Origin: Lampropedia aestuarii
Lineage (GTDB): Bacteria > Pseudomonadota > Gammaproteobacteria > Burkholderiales > Burkholderiaceae_C
NCBI RefSeq assembly: GCF_004803635.1
Contig: NZ_SSWX01000022.1
Coordinates: forward strand, 1-64,000
Reading direction: 5' to 3'
DNA: 64,000 nt
The notes beneath the pieces are model-generated. The model worked only from the letters and a program-made list of their open reading frames with translations, was not told the DNA's origin and ran no database searches. Shown piece after piece: positions 1 to 9,200 of this stretch; positions within the stretch are counted from its first letter, which is position 1; every line of letters begins with the position of its first letter. The position numbers were made by a program, and so were the translations under genes.

Positions 1-122
1 GAACTATCTATAAAACCCTGGTCGATTCAGTCCTCACCACTCATTGCGATTTGTGTGCCGCTTTGAGATAGGTATCAGCAGCACGGGGCTGAGATAGGCC
101 TTAGCATCCTAGCCGCGTCACG

Positions 123-584
123 CTACACCCGCAACATAAATGCGGAATGGCTGCTTGCAGATTCAGACGGGGGAATGCTCAAGCGTGCCTCCCATGTTTC
201 AGCGCTGGAGATTAATGCATCAATTTGATCAAGCAGTTTGGCCACTGCTTCTGCATCAATCAGTTCGTTTTGTTGTTGTAGGCAGAGTTGCCCTTTTTCG
301 TTCAACGCAAACCATCCTCCCGCAGTGCCCGCACCCCAGGCACAGGCACGCAGGAGCAGTTCATATTGACTAGCGCTGGGGTTGGTAGCGAGGTGGCAAC
401 TCATGACCAAGCGTTGCTGGGCATGTGAAGAGCGCAACTCGAGCAATCGTTGGTTGTCAAATATAAGCCGGCAACAGCCTTGCGCATCGAATGAGAGGCC
501 CTCAATGCCCATCGCATGGCCCAAGGCCCCGAGTAATTGGTCAAACCGATCGCTTGTTTGGCTGGCAGTGAGGGTTTCAAGCAT
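123..584 (-). CDS. CesT/SycE-type class I type III secretion chaperone
   Basis: This 153-residue acidic protein has the usual size and layout of a class I secretion chaperone. It starts with a helix (LTASQTSDRFDQLLGALG), follows with the short strand pattern 'GCCRLIFDNQRLLELR', and has a closing helix 'DAEAVAKLLDQIDALISSAE'. Such proteins dimerise in the cytoplasm and hold an effector or needle-complex substrate ready for export. It is the last gene of the leftward T3SS block, one base after the needle gene sctF, so it is probably co-transcribed with it. Its partner is not visible; the cargo may lie beyond the left edge or be the effector at 6257-9454. Family assignment is by pattern, not by strong motif. 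Confidence 0.7.
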   Translation of the reverse strand: MLETLTASQTSDRFDQLLGALGHAMGIEGLSFDAQGCCRLIFDNQRLLELRSSHAQQRLVMSCHLATNPSASQYELLLRACAWGAGTAGGWFALNEKGQLCLQQQNELIDAEAVAKLLDQIDALISSAETWEARLSIPPSESASSHSAFMLRV

Positions 585-585
585 A

Positions 586-840
586 TCAAGAGGCTTTCTG
601 GATAATGCCCTTCATGGTATCGCCAAGCGTTTTACTGAGTGTGCCTTGCAGCTCAATCATCATGCTCCATTTTTGCATGGCCATTTGCATATTCAGCAAG
701 GCGGACGAATCACTGGGATTGTTTTGCAGGTTGGCCATAGCGCTCTGTACATTGGCTGTACTGCTGTCAAAAGCTGTGGTGAATGAAGCAGTGATGGTGT
801 CAAAGGATAGTCCTGTCGAGGATGGGCTGATAGCTGCCAT
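586..840 (-). CDS. sctF: T3SS needle subunit SctF (YscF/PscF/BscF family)
   Basis: The 84-residue product has the needle-protein form: a variable N-terminus, the NP turn (NNPSDSSALLNMQ) between two helices, and a C-terminal helix ending 'DTMKGIIQKAS', comparable to the conserved C-terminal helix of YscF and MxiH. It polymerises into the hollow extracellular needle. The ATG is preceded by a good AGGAG Shine-Dalgarno sequence (revcomp of ctcct at about 847-851). It sits between a class I chaperone and a small protein next to sctD, as bscF sits near bscD/bscE in Bordetella. Needle subunits normally need a two-part chaperone; candidates are the proteins at 875-1198 and 16891-17394. Confidence 0.85.
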   Translation of the reverse strand: MAAISPSSTGLSFDTITASFTTAFDSSTANVQSAMANLQNNPSDSSALLNMQMAMQKWSMMIELQGTLSKTLGDTMKGIIQKAS

Positions 841-874
841 TGTTAACTCCTGAAGTTCGGGTTACTGCCGGGTT

Positions 875-1198
875 TCAGAGCTGATGCCCTTGAGAGAGGT
901 GGCTGGCCTGCCCCGGCAGACTGTGTTGGGCCAGTACCTGTTGTGCTGCAAGGCAAGTTTGCAGCATAGCTTGTAGCAATACAAATTGTTCTCGAGCAAC
1001 GCCATGAGATTGTTGATGGCGTATCAATTCAATCAGTTCAAGCAAGCGCTGCGCCGATTGTGCAACCATTTGCTGACTGGCAGCATCGGTACGCTGCAAC
1101 GCTGCCTCCAGCGCGCTGAGCTCGGTGGTTGCGCTGTCGATTGGCTGTGCGTGACCTGGTATGGACAGGCTGCTATGAAATGGTGTCGATGTAGTCAT
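875..1198 (-). CDS. Small helical T3SS protein, possible needle chaperone (SctE-chaperone/BscE position)
   Basis: A 107-residue, mostly helical protein rich in Q, A and L (for example 'TTELSALEAALQRTDAASQQ' followed by two further helices). It lies between sctD and sctF, the place of BscE in Bordetella. YscE-like proteins pair with a TPR protein (YscG) to keep needle subunits from polymerising in the cytoplasm. The sequence alone carries no decisive motif, so the role is inferred from size, helix content and position. No clear ribosome binding site precedes the ATG, so the start is uncertain. A general T3SS accessory protein is the main alternative. Confidence 0.5.
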   Translation of the reverse strand: MTTSTPFHSSLSIPGHAQPIDSATTELSALEAALQRTDAASQQMVAQSAQRLLELIELIRHQQSHGVAREQFVLLQAMLQTCLAAQQVLAQHSLPGQASHLSQGHQL

Positions 1199-1221
1199 GC
1201 TATGAATTTCATACCGGATTG

Positions 1222-2676
1222 TCAGCGTGCGACAGTGATGCGGCGAGGTTGATCGAACACGATCGCGTGGTCTTCAATCGCTTGTAGTCGCCAGCCTGCA
1301 TGGCTGGCTCCTGGGAGCAATTTTGCGCCTCCAGGCAATACAAGGTAAGGGCTCATGCCGCCAACAACGCTGCGTATTTCAAACGGCGCTTTGCTGTGGT
1401 GGTTGGCAGGGGCTTTGGTGACGACTGTAAAGGGCATTCCAGGCCAGCGTTTACTGATCGCAAGCAAGGCATCTTCGAGCTTGGAGCGCTGTGAATTGCT
1501 CAGCGACACGGTGGCCAATATTTGTTGCCCATCCCATTCGGTTTCACTGTCGGCAAATCCTTCGGCTTTGAGCGCAGCAGCAACGTCCTGTGGCATGGTT
1601 TCTGCCAGTCGAATGCTGTTTTGCAGTTCTAGGTCTGGAGGCAGCAATGCTTTGGTTTGCTCAAACGCTTCTTGCTGGCTTGCCGTGTTGGCCATAATGC
1701 CGCTGATGCGCAGGCAGCATGAGTCTGCTGCGTTGAATTCGAGGTGTTTGAAGGCTTCAGGCAGCATGGCCTTTAGGTCTGTGCGCATCTCGGAGATCGA
1801 GCGTACTCGCATCAGCGGTGGAGGTTGTTGCCTAGCCATGGCGGTTGAGAGTCGGTCGAGCGCCTCAATCGAGGCGACCCATCCTGATAGTTGAACGCGC
1901 CCGTCGGGCTGCGGAGACAATTGAAGTCGAAGAGCGGGGTCTACCTGTGCAATTGCCAGCTGCAATGCGGGCAGCTGTGCAGTGGCACGCAGCATCAAGT
2001 CTTGTGACGTCAATGCTGCTGGCAGCGCTTGTGCTTGATTGACTTTGGCATAGTTAAAGAGCAGACCAAACACAACCACGGCCACAATGGCCAGAATCAG
2101 CACATAGGTGCGCTTTTTGCCTGCGCGCTTGTGATTGGTGCTGGCTGCCTGTTCTTGGGCTGCTGTGGCAGTAAGCGGTGCGGGCTCTGGCGGCAATGGC
2201 GCCATGGGGGAGTCTGCTTCAGGGGGCGTGGTGTCGGTTGCGCTATGTTCCCCAGGGCTTAATCCTTGCGATGGCAGATGGGGTGGCGCTGAGTTTGGCG
2301 CAGTGACGGCCTCACGCCAGTCCAGGTGATTGCCCATGGACACATCATCTGGCCATTCTTGCTGGGTGTGGGCGATACTGATCCAGATTCCGCCATATTC
2401 ATGGGCATGACCGAGCGGGTGCCAATCTGACAAAGCGCGGTGGGTTTCATTGACTTCGCGGGATTTAGCTTCGCTGAGTCGCCAACCTTGTTCAGGCAGC
2501 AACTGCAGTTCAAATAAAGGTGCTGCCGCAGAAAAATCAGAGACGATTGCATCTGCCTGCTCTTGTGTGCCTAAGGTCATGCCAGCAGTAGCTGGCATAC
2601 GCGCACCCCGGTGCTTGCCGCTGTGAATGCGCAATTCCAGTGTGTGTTGGGCCATTACTTGCTCAATTGCCTGCAT
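1222..2676 (-). CDS. sctD: T3SS inner-membrane ring protein SctD
   Basis: 484 residues in the order expected for SctD: a cytoplasmic FHA-like domain (about 10-105), a Pro/Ala-rich linker (125-180), one membrane segment (about 190-210, YVLILAIVAVVVFGLLFNYA) preceded by a positive patch KRAGKKR, and a periplasmic part with ring-building repeats to the C-terminus. SctD forms the outer of the two inner-membrane rings around the export apparatus and contacts SctJ and SctC. It lies directly after sctV in the leftward operon. A second in-frame ATG eight codons downstream (MAQHTLELRIHSG) starts exactly at the FHA-like domain and may be the true start, since neither has a strong ribosome binding site. 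Confidence 0.85.
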   Translation of the reverse strand: MQAIEQVMAQHTLELRIHSGKHRGARMPATAGMTLGTQEQADAIVSDFSAAAPLFELQLLPEQGWRLSEAKSREVNETHRALSDWHPLGHAHEYGGIWISIAHTQQEWPDDVSMGNHLDWREAVTAPNSAPPHLPSQGLSPGEHSATDTTPPEADSPMAPLPPEPAPLTATAAQEQAASTNHKRAGKKRTYVLILAIVAVVVFGLLFNYAKVNQAQALPAALTSQDLMLRATAQLPALQLAIAQVDPALRLQLSPQPDGRVQLSGWVASIEALDRLSTAMARQQPPPLMRVRSISEMRTDLKAMLPEAFKHLEFNAADSCCLRISGIMANTASQQEAFEQTKALLPPDLELQNSIRLAETMPQDVAAALKAEGFADSETEWDGQQILATVSLSNSQRSKLEDALLAISKRWPGMPFTVVTKAPANHHSKAPFEIRSVVGGMSPYLVLPGGAKLLPGASHAGWRLQAIEDHAIVFDQPRRITVAR

Positions 2677-2714
2677 GGTGGGACGTTGTCATCGAAGGCA
2701 TGCTACTAATGGGT

Positions 2715-4847
2715 TTACAGATCAATGCGTGCCAGTGGTTGGATGTTGATTTCCTGCGTCAATTCTTGGTAACTGAGTACGGGCAGATCGTACAGATCTT
2801 GTTCAATCATTTTGCGCAGGTAGCGGCGGATGTCCATTGAGGTAAGCAGCACTGGTCGATGGGCGGCTTGACTGATATTGCCTACAGCCCGTTTGATGTT
2901 GTCGACCAGCTGTTTCGATTTGGCTGGATCAAGCGACAGGTAACTGCCTGCCGAGGTTTGTCTGATTGCGCCGCGAACCATTTCTTCGACATTGGGGGCC
3001 AGCAAGTAAGCGGGCAGTACATTCTGTCCGCTGGAGTATTTGTAGCTGATGTGGCGACGCAGGGTAGAGCGCACGTACTCGGTGAGCAAAACGGAGTCTT
3101 TTTCTTTTTGCCCCCATTCAATCAAGGACTCTAGGATGGCCCGTAAATTGCGAACCGAGATGTCCTCAGAGACCAATCGCTGCAGGATTTCAGCGATTTT
3201 TTGTATCGGCAAAACACGCGTTGCTTCTTTGACTAGATCGGGAAAGCGCGCCTCCATGGCTCCCAGCAAGAAGCGCGTCTCCTGAATGCCAATAAAATCT
3301 GACGAGTATTTTTTGAGCACGAACGCCAAATGGTAGGTAAGGATCTGGTTCACGTCCATGAAGGACAGGCCTGCGCGCTCCATCAGTTCCCGTTTGTCCG
3401 CAGAGACCCAAACCGTTGGCAGGTGCGGCAGAAAGGCACGGTCGGTTTCATAGTCAATTTGCAGTGCGTCCAAATTTTGTGTGGTTTCGCGTGACAAAAT
3501 GAAATTGGGCCTTAGGCGGCCTTGTGAAACTGGGATTTCAGACAAAAGGATGTTGTAGCTCTCAGCTGCCAGGCTTTCGTTAAAGCGCAGCTGAATGCCC
3601 GGAAAAGGCACACCTAGATCGAAGTACAGTGCCCGGCGAATTTTTAACAACTCGTCATTGAGGGCATCTGCTTTGAGGCTGTGTTGCAAGTCGGCAGCGA
3701 CGTCCATTAGTAATGGCACGGTGGGGGCAAATTCCTCGCTGCCATCTTGTGCAGGTTTGCGCGGTTTTTCGCCTGCAGCTTGCATTGCTGGAACCTCGGT
3801 GACAGCGCCTGTTTTCTCATCTACCACTTGGCGTGTGCTGCGAAGCAGCACATAGCCAACGCCACCAATCAGCACGGCAAGCCCAACAAACACCATCCAG
3901 GGCATGCCTGGGATGAGTCCCATGCCCAGGGCAACGGCAGCAGCAATCATCAGCGCGCGAGGTTGTGCCATGATTTGCGCGCCAATGTCCTTGCCTACGT
4001 TGGAGGGGCTGCCATCGTTGGTCTGTACCCGTGTGACAATCATGCCCGCGCAAATTGCGATGAAGAGTGCAGGAATTTGTGCAATGAGGCCATCGCCGAT
4101 AGTCAGAATCGAGTAGGTGTGCATGGCATCGGCGGCCGTCATGCCGCGCTGCATGGTGCCGATGACGATGCCGCCCAGCAAGTTGACCGCCACGATGATC
4201 AATCCAGCGATGGCATCGCCTTTGACAAACTTCATGGCGCCGTCCATGGAGCCGTACAACTGGCTTTCCTTTTCAACAATGCCGCGACGGCGCTTGGCCT
4301 CTTCCATGTCGATGGTGCCTGCACGCATGTCGCCGTCAATCGACATTTGTTTGCCAGGCATCGCATCCAGCGAGAAGCGGGCCGCCACCTCTGCAACCCG
4401 CTCAGCACCTTTGGTGATCACGACAAACTGAACAATAGTGAGGATCAGAAACACCACAAGCCCCACCACAAGATTGCCGCCCACAACGAAGTTGCCAAAA
4501 GTGAGGATGATCTCACCTGCATCGGCTTGCAACAAAATCAGGCGCGTGGTGGCAATGGAGATGCCCAGCCTAAAGAGAGTGGTGATCAGCAGAACCGATG
4601 GGAACGAGGAAAAGGACAGGGGCGATGGCAGGTACATGGCAACCATCAACAAAATGGCTGAAAGAACCATGTTGGTGCCAATGAGCACGTCAACCAGCCA
4701 GGTGGGCAAAGGCAGAATCATCATGAAGATGACTGCGACCAAGAATGCCGCTAACACCAAGTCGTTGCGGCTGGTGGCCTTTTGAACGATGTACTGCAAT
4801 CGCCCCAGCATGCCAGGAGCAAAAGAGGTCTGAGCCTGGCTATTCAT
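2715..4847 (-). CDS. sctV: T3SS export gate SctV (LcrD/YscV/BcrD family)
   Basis: A 710-residue member of the FlhA/LcrD family, at the family's usual length. The N-terminal half has about eight membrane helices (first near 30-50, AAFLVAVIFMMILPLPTWLV) with the conserved cytoplasmic loop containing 'RFSLDAMPGKQMSIDGDMRAG'. The C-terminal half (from about 375) is the cytoplasmic domain that forms the nonameric export ring and receives chaperone-substrate complexes. The start overlaps the stop of sctY (ATGA), which implies translational coupling. In Yersinia the order sycN-yscX-yscY-lcrD is conserved; here the same order holds but an effector and its chaperone are inserted after sycN. Confidence 0.97.
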   Translation of the reverse strand: MNSQAQTSFAPGMLGRLQYIVQKATSRNDLVLAAFLVAVIFMMILPLPTWLVDVLIGTNMVLSAILLMVAMYLPSPLSFSSFPSVLLITTLFRLGISIATTRLILLQADAGEIILTFGNFVVGGNLVVGLVVFLILTIVQFVVITKGAERVAEVAARFSLDAMPGKQMSIDGDMRAGTIDMEEAKRRRGIVEKESQLYGSMDGAMKFVKGDAIAGLIIVAVNLLGGIVIGTMQRGMTAADAMHTYSILTIGDGLIAQIPALFIAICAGMIVTRVQTNDGSPSNVGKDIGAQIMAQPRALMIAAAVALGMGLIPGMPWMVFVGLAVLIGGVGYVLLRSTRQVVDEKTGAVTEVPAMQAAGEKPRKPAQDGSEEFAPTVPLLMDVAADLQHSLKADALNDELLKIRRALYFDLGVPFPGIQLRFNESLAAESYNILLSEIPVSQGRLRPNFILSRETTQNLDALQIDYETDRAFLPHLPTVWVSADKRELMERAGLSFMDVNQILTYHLAFVLKKYSSDFIGIQETRFLLGAMEARFPDLVKEATRVLPIQKIAEILQRLVSEDISVRNLRAILESLIEWGQKEKDSVLLTEYVRSTLRRHISYKYSSGQNVLPAYLLAPNVEEMVRGAIRQTSAGSYLSLDPAKSKQLVDNIKRAVGNISQAAHRPVLLTSMDIRRYLRKMIEQDLYDLPVLSYQELTQEINIQPLARIDL

Positions 4848-5293
4848 GGTTTTTTATGGCTGCTGTGCGAGGGGTTGGATTGGCGGCTGCCCACCTGGCG
4901 AGTTGCGATGTGGGCCCGCATGGCGCTGGCCGCTTCTGTCTCTCGTCCAAGTTGTTGTAATACCTGGCCGTGCACCAGGTGAAAAGAAGCGTCTATGGCA
5001 CCCAATAAAATCATGCGCTCTAAGGTTGTCAGTGCCCGTTGTGCTTTCTCTGAACGCAGTTGCGCAACCGCCAGGGTAAGCAGGGTTTTGGGGTTGTCAG
5101 GAGCTAGCACGTCGCGTGCTGTCAGCAATACAGCAGCTTTATCGGGCAGGCCGTGCTGTAGGTAGATGTAACCCAGCAGGTCCATCAGCTCCAGCTTCAG
5201 CGCCAGTTCCGGTTGTTCTGGCAGTGTATTGGTAGGCAGGCTCTGGGGGTTGACGCCGGAGTCTGCGTTGAGCGGTGTGGTAGTGGTCACCAT
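4844..5293 (-). CDS. sctY: TPR-fold T3SS protein SctY (YscY family)
   Basis: A 149-residue protein built of TPR-like helical pairs ('LGYIYLQHGLPDKAAVLLTA', 'LALAVAQLRSEKAQ'-type repeats around residues 35-130). YscY-family proteins bind YscX and the export gate SctV; in Ysc-type systems they are needed for early substrate export. The gene lies between sctX and sctV, the diagnostic position, with a 4-base overlap into sctV. The C-terminal tail is Ser/His/Lys rich (QSNPSHSSHKKP) and probably disordered. Assignment relies on fold and gene order more than on sequence identity. Confidence 0.8.
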   Translation of the reverse strand: MVTTTTPLNADSGVNPQSLPTNTLPEQPELALKLELMDLLGYIYLQHGLPDKAAVLLTARDVLAPDNPKTLLTLAVAQLRSEKAQRALTTLERMILLGAIDASFHLVHGQVLQQLGRETEAASAMRAHIATRQVGSRQSNPSHSSHKKP

Positions 5294-5302
5294 GCAGTTG
5301 GT

Positions 5303-5716
5303 TTAACCTTGGTAGAGCACGCTGCGATACATCTGCACCAGATCGCGCAGGCTGCACTCTTCATTGAGCAATCGGCTTGCGCGGTTGACCGCGCGCAGTG
5401 CGTCTGTCTGTGCCGGTTCCTTTTCAAGCTGCGAGGCGGCCTGGCGCAGATGCTGCTGGACGGACTCCAAGCCCTGACGAAAGTGCTGTGGTGACAGAAG
5501 TTCGCGGTGTTGCAGGTGTGGGCTCAGTGCCGCCTCCAGGTCAGAGTCCAGGCTAGGCTGGCCCAGCAGCGCTTCTACCTCGGGCCGCATTGCCAGGTCA
5601 GCAGGCATGCCCTCTTCGCGTCGGGGCAGCGTTTGCGTGTCACCTTTGCGGGCGAAGGTGATTTGGTCAATGCCTCGGTCGAAGGCAAGGCCAGGTCCCA
5701 GTTTGATATCTGACAT
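5303..5716 (-). CDS. sctX: T3SS early-export protein SctX (YscX family)
   Basis: A 137-residue protein beginning 'MSDIKLGPGLAFDRGIDQI', a start like that of YscX, and ending in a helical C-terminus ('RLLNEECSLRDLVQMYRSVL'), the part of YscX that binds YscY. YscX is itself exported and is needed to assemble needle and inner rod. Present only in the Ysc-type branch, so with SctY it marks this system as Ysc/Bsc-like. It is followed at 10 bases by sctY and preceded by a CesT-type chaperone gene. The ATG has an AAGGAGT ribosome binding site. Confidence 0.75.
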   Translation of the reverse strand: MSDIKLGPGLAFDRGIDQITFARKGDTQTLPRREEGMPADLAMRPEVEALLGQPSLDSDLEAALSPHLQHRELLSPQHFRQGLESVQQHLRQAASQLEKEPAQTDALRAVNRASRLLNEECSLRDLVQMYRSVLYQG

Positions 5717-5764
5717 GGAGTGACTCCTTTTAGCTGGCTTGGTTGGGCATGTGGCGCAGTACCA

Positions 5765-6232
5765 TCAAACCCGCAGCATGCTCTCTATACGCAACTCACT
5801 TGCAGCTTGCGCCAAAGCAGTGCTCGCGGCTGGCATTTGTGCACCCGGCTGAGCAGCGAGGCGTTGTTTCCAATGCTCCAGCAATTGGGCCAGTATTTCT
5901 AGGCGCTGTACGAATTCAGCGACATTCTCGGTGTCGCTGAAACTTTGCCAGAGCAGCAGCTCCTGCCGAACTGGATCAAGTGCTGGTTGAAACCCTTGGG
6001 TTTGCACACCAAACAGGTTGGCTGCCAGCAATTCGGTCAGGTACATGGCGCTTTGCTTGGCAGGCAAGGCCCCAATAACGCCAATAATGAGCAGGTTGTT
6101 GCTGCCTTCTTGTTTTTCCAAATCGATCTGGTGTTCTGCATCGACCCGCAGGCTGGCTACGCCTGCGTAGTTGAACGCCAGTGTGCAGCCAAGCTTTTGG
6201 CTGGCTTCCTGAAGCAATTGATCGGCTGACAT
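5765..6232 (-). CDS. CesT-type chaperone, probable partner of the upstream 1065-residue effector
   Basis: A 155-residue acidic protein of class I chaperone form: N-terminal helix 'MSADQLLQEASQKLGCTLAF', central strands ('HQIDLEKQEGSNNLLIIGVIG'), then a helix 'QSAMYLTELLAANLFGVQTQG' and a typical C-terminal helix. Class I chaperones are usually encoded right after their cargo, and this gene starts 25 bases after the stop of the large putative effector. That pairing is the main reason for the partner call. Together the two genes form an insert between the SycN-like gene and sctX, which are adjacent in Yersinia. The C-terminus 'ELRIESMLRV' resembles that of the chaperone at 123-584, which ends 'SAFMLRV'. 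Confidence 0.75.
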   Translation of the reverse strand: MSADQLLQEASQKLGCTLAFNYAGVASLRVDAEHQIDLEKQEGSNNLLIIGVIGALPAKQSAMYLTELLAANLFGVQTQGFQPALDPVRQELLLWQSFSDTENVAEFVQRLEILAQLLEHWKQRLAAQPGAQMPAASTALAQAASELRIESMLRV

Positions 6233-6256
6233 AGTGATGTGTCCTCTTGGCTGCGT

Positions 6257-9200
6257 TCAAAGTTCTGCTGCATGGGCAATGAATGCCGGCAGCAGTGTGG
6301 TGTCCATGATCTGCTCGACGGTGTTGCGCAGCGCATTCGAAAGCTGCTGCCGGGCGGTGACGGCCGCGTTTACGGCAGCCAGGGCCTTGGCGTAATCTGT
6401 ACCCTTGACGTTGAGATGGTATGTTCCCGGGGGTGCTTGTGTAGCGCTTGCAAAGAGACCTGGTGTGCTGGCTGGTGCCATGGTGAACTTCTGGAATATG
6501 GCCTGTGCCAGCGTTTCATCCGGGTTGTGTTTGAGTTCTGCCATGGCATCCATGAAGGCCAGTGATTCAGGGCAGCCGACCGGGGACATGGCCCATTGTC
6601 TGAACACTTGTAAGTCAGCCGGGCTGGCCTTCGTCAGGAAGTCGGTATAGGTGCCGGTGAAGCTGCCAAACGACCATTGATGTTTTGTGAAATGGCCTTG
6701 TCCGAATGCGCCATTGAGATTCAACATACAGTCTGAGACGATGGGGGCAAACGCATTGACCAAATCTGTTTCGGCTTTGGTGATGGCCTGGGAAAAAAAT
6801 TGGGCCTGTGCTGCCTCGATGCCGATGTAGGTGATGGCTTGAGGGTTTAACAGCATGTCGCGACAATGGCGCAGCGCCGTCAGGTCGGGCTCGCCCTGGC
6901 TCTGAGCAAAAAAATCCCAGGCACGAACCAGGCCGTCAGCTGTGGCATTTTTGTGGTTTGCATCGCCTATGAGCTTGCCTTTTTGGGCCTGCGCAAAGGC
7001 GTGCAGGTCGTCGGCCAGTGGTTGATTGCTGCCCAGGTTCGCGCTGGAGAGCAGTGTCAAAAATGGGCTGTTGGCGCTTACTATGTCAGTTGCGACCGGA
7101 ATGGGATACGGGCGATTGAAGGCAGGTTGCAATTGAAAGTCGAAAATGGGCTGGCCCTGCATGCTCAGGCGGTTGCTGGCTATGTCCAGTTCGAAAAGTA
7201 CCGAGGTTTTCAGTGAATTGCCGTGGCGGTCAAGTTCTACTCTGGCTCCGGTGTCCGTTGTGATGGCCTCAACTTCATATTCGTGTTTGTAGGAGACATC
7301 AAAGCGACCATTGCCCTTGGTGGTCAACTCGAATGAAGCCTGATGTGCGCTTTCCTGGCACGCTTGCACACCAAGACCATTGGAAGTCTTGATGAAGGGT
7401 ATGCCGCTTGCCATGGCCACACGGGCTGCCGCTGCAACGCCTTGGTGAAGAAACTGGGTGACTTTGAGCAAAGCGGCAGGCTGTTGACCGCAGGCAACGA
7501 AAAGTGCCTGCAAACCTGCTTGCACACGCTGCTCCTTGACCGCATTGCTCAGCGTTTTCCAGTTGGACACATCAAATACATTGTTGCCATCCACCTGGAC
7601 ATGTGCAAAGCCCCGCATGGCATCTACGATGAAGCTCCTGGAGACAGGTAATTCGATTGTGGCTGTCTGTGGGTGACTGATTGCGAGCGTTACTTCGGTG
7701 CTATCGGCGCTTTCCTTGGCGCTCAATGGTCCTTCCAGATTCGCTTGGTAAGCATCCAGTGAGTCACCTGTGAGCCGCACACGTGTTTGCCCATCGGGGG
7801 CGAGCCCATGCAGTGCTTGCAGCATCAAATTTGGCAACTCATTGATCGTGTGTTCCAAAAGTGCCATTTCCTCATCGCTAAGCGCTAGTTGCTGTGCGCT
7901 GTCGGACAGTTCATTAATGGCACTGTCCTGAGTCCAGTGCTGCATCATGGAGAGTCGCTGATTTGGAGGCAGCGAGGCGACAACATCTGCGAGAGCTTGA
8001 TTCAGTGACGCCTGTGAAGCATGCCTGCCGCCGTCCATCAGCATGGCTCCGGCGCTCTCCGCGACCGCCTTGCGTGTTCGCATTAAATTCACCAGATCTG
8101 GCATCAGTTGACTGGCAGGAACGTCAGTTTGGTGCATCAACGACATCCACGCACCCTTGGTATGTGAAGCCTTTTCGTCAAGGCGACTTTGAAATTCCTT
8201 GTCAAAAACTGCTTTGAAACCAGCTAGGCTGGTACTTTGTTGGTTTTTGGGGATGAATTTTTTCAAAGCCGAGTTCAACTGCCCCAACTGCGCGTCACTC
8301 AGATCGTCTGCCGCCAGCGTATCTGCTTGGGTTTGGGTGCTGAGGTACTTGACCATGTCTTGGTGGTCTTGCTTCGCTTGTGCATTCAAGGTGAAAGTGG
8401 GGTCGGCCATTTCATAGGCTTGCAAACGCAGCCACACCTCGGTCATTTCGACCACGGTATTGCTCAATACAGGGGCGTCGGTTAACGAGTGAGGCAGGTC
8501 CAGGTCATCGGCCTTTAATTGCGCCACAATGGTTTGGAAGCTTTGCAGGTCCTTTGTTTCTCGCGCTTTCAGCTCTGTTTTGAAACTGTGGTGCAAGGGA
8601 TCGTTAGGGCCTGTTTCGTTGATCAAGCGCATTAAATCGTCCAGAGCCGCGCACGATAGGACAGTTTTTAGCTGCGTTGACGATAAGCCATCTTTTAAGA
8701 GTGCTGCCACGCCACTGCTTTCGAATTGCGCGCCTGTGCCGCCGAGCGGAACGTGTAACTTGGCCAATGTGGCCTGTGTCTTGGCAATGGGATTCCAAAT
8801 GTCCCGCAGTGCACCTGCAATGCTGTCACGCGTTTTTTGCGGGAGTGGCGTTGTTCCCGCGGCTGCTAACACATCTGTCAGCTTTTGCATGGCTTGTTGC
8901 TGCTCGTGCGCACTTGTTTTAAGTGTGGCGTGCGCCATTTCTGTCGCTTCGTTGATCAGAGTTTCAGCCAGATTGCCAGGTAGCTCGCCATTGTCATTGA
9001 GCAAGTGCAATTGCTGCACAAGATCTGGCAGTTGATTCTTGGGTAAGGAGGCCAGTGCGGAGCTTACGAAGTCACCAAGACTGAGTGCAGAAGTGGGATC
9101 AGCAAGAGTTTGTCCCAGTGTCTGCAAGGCCAGGCTCAGCTTCTGTGAGGCGCCTGTGTTACCGGCTAACAGTCCTTTTAGCGCAGCGTTCAGGTTGCTT

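Noticed and set aside
3747-4661. 304-residue plus-strand reading frame opposite sctV
   Set aside because: Antisense shadow of the sctV membrane and linker region; composition and His-rich sequence are not protein-like.
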